From contig OZ234500.1 in assembly GCA_965153455.1 (NCBI GenBank), positions 8,308,001 to 8,372,000 on the forward strand: a stretch of 64,000 nucleotides of DNA. The letters run 5' to 3'. Position 1 is the stretch's first letter, and each line of letters begins with the position of its first letter. Shown here one piece after another: positions 60,505 to 64,000 of the stretch. The notes below the pieces were generated by a model. The model worked only from the letters and a program-made list of their open reading frames with translations. It was not told where the DNA came from and made no database searches. The position numbers and the translations under genes are program-made. Origin of the DNA: Sphagnum compactum (lineage: Eukaryota; Bryophyta; Sphagnopsida; Sphagnales).

Positions 60505-60870
60505 CAAGATCCAAAATGAAAGCTTTTGGTCACCATACGTATGGTGACCGAAAAAAAATTCAATTGCCACACGATTGGTGATGGAATGCTTTAAATCATC
60601 ACAAGATTGGCAATGGAAAGGTTTCAGTTATCACAAGATTGGCAACCAAAAAACTTTCATCGCCATGCAAATTGCGACCAAAAAGATCCAATCACCACAA
60701 TATTGGCAATTGAATTTTGGTCATTGCAGGATTTTGTGATGATTGAAAAAATCCTACATCGATCAAAAAAGTTTGATTACCAATCTTATGACAACTAACA
60801 TTTTTTGGCTGCCAACCCTACGATAATTGAAAAATGCCAATCTTGCGATAATTGGAATTCGTTTTTAGAC
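60505..60870. repeat. Degenerate ~32-bp tandem repeat with a 22-bp palindrome
   Basis: Units read approximately AATCACCACAAGATTGGCAA followed by a variable 12-bp segment, with about eight copies from 60560 to 60850. At the left edge, 60528-60549 is a perfect 22-bp palindrome whose half-site is GGTCACCATAC. The shared GGTCACCA/ATTGGCAAT words link this locus to the repeats at 55085-56205. Confidence 0.7.
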
Positions 60871-63800
60871 GTCAATCGTAACGAGGACAACTTGGGTGAA
60901 AATAATTATTTTTGTGCATTAATTTTGACGAACACAACCGGCACATTAGAATGGACGCTAACATGATGCTTGACACAAAATGGCCATGTCACATGGGTTT
61001 TGACAACCTTAGTCAAAACAAGGCAAAAAAAAGTTGGGAACAAACTAAGGCAAATAAAAGGCCTAAACACATTAAGGGAGTGACAAGGAAGTACTCATGG
61101 GACTCTTAGGATGCATTCCCAATTTGCGACTCATGAAATGTCCAAAATCTTCAAAACAAAACTTAAAAAGGTAAACATTTTCCAAATCAAAAGTTATTTA
61201 TATTATTAAAAAAATTCAAAACTTAAACATCAAAAGTGAGTTTGCATTTTCCATTTTGAGCCATGAGCTAGGAATTATGGCCAAAAACAATGTTGGGAAT
61301 GCAATTTGATTCAAGACCACTAAAACTTATAAAGTAGGGGTCAAATGGGCTTCAATTAAATCATGCAAATAACATCAAAAGGCTACAATGTAATAGTTGA
61401 AAGATTTTCAATTTGAACTCATATGAAAAAATTACAACCTTGCAAAATCACAAGATTCATAATTTAGGAATTTCAAAAAGGAGTCTTGAGAAAACAATTC
61501 ATTCAATGTAATCCCCGTAGAAAGATCCATAATATACTATGGGGAGGAAGGTAGTGGCCTTCTTCCAATTCCAAGTCATGTGAGTGTAATGAATTCAAAA
61601 CAAGTCCATGACCCAAAGTTGACTCCATTTGCACTAACCACCTACATTGTCTAGCTTTTGCAAATGATTTGATCATGAAATGCTTGTGAATTTGTCACTT
61701 TGTCCTAGTCCCAACCTAGAGCTCTTACACACCCTTTTTTCCTTAGTGTGTGGTGTTAAAAAGTGTGCCCCCACGTTCTCATTCCTTTTACTTTCTTTTC
61801 ATTTTTGCTATTTGAAGGCTCATCTCCCAAGTTATGGGAAGAACTTAGGGGTGCATCATCAAGGGATGAAGGAAGTGTATGTGTTTGTCATTGTCTCCAA
61901 TTACGATTTTTATTAAAATTATATGTGTTTGAGTGTAGAAATGTGTTTGTGTGTTGTGCAAACTTTGTGTTGGGGGCACAAGGGTTGTAGGAAAGCATGT
62001 TGTGGGAGAAAGGTTGTTGGGTTTTGGGTTGCAAGAGAAAAAGTTTATGGAAAAAAGGTTGTCATCTTGTATTAAATTTTGAATGTTGGTCCCCTAATGG
62101 GTGACTTTAAAGATAGTTCAAAACTCAACATGACAAGGCAAAAGCATGCCCAAAAGCAAGTTGACATTAATGACATTATGTTTAGGAAATCAAAAACTTT
62201 ATATTTCCAAAATCTTGAAGAATTTAAATAAAATTTTAGTGACATCCATTGTAGTTTCTCAAAAAATAAATAAAAACATAGATTTTTGTGGAGATTGTTT
62301 CAATGCATTGAAGGCTTTGATCATTTAGGCAATTATATTTCTTATGCATTTTTTTGTAACCATGATTAGGGCAACATTGGGGGAAGGGGGGAGGTGGGGG
62401 GAAAAGTAAATAGGTTTATTCCAAAAGGCTCCAACTATTATTCAACCAATGTTGTCATTGAATAAGACCATCAAAATGGGGCTTTAAGTGCACTACCCAA
62501 TTTAAATTGGCCTACTAGTTGTTTAGTTGCACATAAGTGGGTGCTGTTGGTTTAGCTCCTTTCTAGTTGTGAAATGATGTAGGTCTAGTTCAATCACATT
62601 AAATGAAAACTTCCAATGCCCATAATTCCTTTTTATTGTTTATATGGTGTAAGGGAGATTCAACAATTGATGTACCATATTTTAATGGCTAAAAAAACAA
62701 AAAATGTTTTTCAAGTCAAGGACCCAAGTTAAACCAATATGTGATGGTCTTTTTTAGGTTCATTATATTTTTAAATGGTTAAAGGCTTTCATGGAACCTT
62801 CATCCAAGCTTAATTCATTAACAAATTCTATCTTATAATATGAAAATGTTGGCACACATAAATTAAAAATGATGAAATGAACTTGTTAAAGTAGAATGTT
62901 TAAAAAAAACTATTGATCCTTTTGTAGCATAACATTTTCAAAAGGCACATCATTTATCTAAATTTCCACCTCTCACATTCACTTTGATGTCTATTGTCTT
63001 TGTAGAGTCTTTCTCTATACCTTTCCATTGGCAAACTAACTTGTTATTCTAGCTTTTGTGGACACTTCAATGCACTCTTTTTGCTCTCCTCTTTTCATTA
63101 GTAATTATGGTCTTTTTATTTGGGAATCCAACATTACCAAATCAAAATATATTCCTTGCTTGACTTCAGTTCATGAGCACCACACCCTCCTCAAACACAT
63201 TTATTAAACTACAAAAAAATCTAAATAATACTAATTTGAAGGTTACACAAGGTGAGTGTTATCATAATCTCATGAAAGTTGTTTAATACAAGGTGTCAAA
63301 CCATCACCTTCAACAAGAATAATAATGAAGAGTTGACATGATTACACACTAATTTCATCAATTCCTAATGATGATTGTACAAACTTTTCATTTAGAAAAA
63401 GTTTCAAGAATGTATAAATGGTTACTTTCCTTGAACTTTTTTATTATGAACACATTTGAAACAAAGTTTTGGCGTTTTTTTGTGCAATATTATTGTAAAA
63501 GGTACTTCAAATAGTATTTTATTTGATTTTTTTGTATTAGGTAATTAATTGAATATATATTGAATTTTTAAATTTTAATAACATGGTTTCAAAAAGGGCC
63601 ATGCCAATTAAGAATACAAATTTGTAGCAAGTCCCACCTTTTTAAATGCCATGTACTTTGGCATGTAATGGATAAACATGTGGAACAAATCTATAATATA
63701 AAACATTTAAAAGAAAGGACCCAAGGTATTATTTTGCCAATTCTATTTGAATTGTTCTTGATGGGTCCACCCAATTGTACTTTCTCCCCACCCAATTATT

Positions 63801-64000
63801 GTGGTTGGCCAACCAAAAATAGTCATTTAATTTTTCAGTTTGTTAAAAGACACCATTGTATCGGCCTACAAAGTTTTACCAATGTTAGGTGGTCTTTTTA
63901 TTTTATCAAAAATAGCCTCTGCTTCCAATTTTTTAGTTTAAAAAGAAGTCAAAGAACTTTCAATTATAGTTTTTAATTATTTTGGAATCAAAGACCTTGT
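60871..64000. other. AT-rich gene-free DNA to window end
   Basis: No gene, RNA gene or complete mobile element recognised. A G-rich run lies at 62380-62402. The frames present are short and AT-biased. Confidence 0.5.

Noticed and set aside
51765-60870. CRISPR-like arrays
   Set aside because: Repeats are degenerate, lack constant spacers and this is plant nuclear DNA.

Overview
The window is plant nuclear DNA. It has spliced genes with GT-AG introns, a plant-type nitrate reductase, plant FHA2-like and dyskerin genes, TTTAGGG-type telomere-like motifs, and very AT-rich spacers full of decayed repeats. Gene introns are short, mostly 100-300 bp. Two genes look like animal or protist families rather than the usual seed-plant families: a HERC-like RCC1-HECT ligase and a PEPT/SLC15-like peptide transporter. 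This suggests a non-seed land plant (bryophyte, lycophyte or fern grade) or another streptophyte, but I cannot name the species.

Layout. 1-2667: nitrate reductase upstream region and leader. 2668-6746 (+): nitrate reductase, 8 exons. 6747-9096: spacer with a 47-bp tandem repeat. 9097-10110 (-): single-exon FHA-domain regulator. 10231-21657: AT-rich spacer with a broken retrotransposon gag remnant, degenerate repeats, a Helitron-like element and a MITE. 21658-32782 (+): RCC1-HECT E3 ligase, 33 exons, with a 5' fragment of a Hip (ST13-like) co-chaperone gene inserted in intron 2. 35908-38404 (-): PEPT-like transporter, 4 coding exons. 39085-43671: diverged inverted copy of the segment 32152-38404, carrying a deleted transporter copy and the last two ligase exons. 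43671-44363: dyskerin upstream region built of three repeats with telo-boxes. 44364-46145 (+): dyskerin/CBF5, one exon. 48075-48629 (-): unrecognised 184-aa gene. 48630-64000: gene-poor, AT-rich DNA with several families of degenerate short-period repeats.

The genes are housekeeping or metabolic: nitrate assimilation, a phosphothreonine-reading nuclear regulator, ubiquitin ligation, di/tripeptide uptake, and rRNA pseudouridylation. They are not an operon or an obvious functional cluster. The most notable points are the ~4.5-kb inverted duplication, the two animal-like genes, the Hip fragment flanked by 21-bp direct repeats, and the repeated telo-box/stem-loop modules upstream of dyskerin. All exon borders come from reading GT-AG sites, frame and family conservation by eye; none is backed by transcripts.
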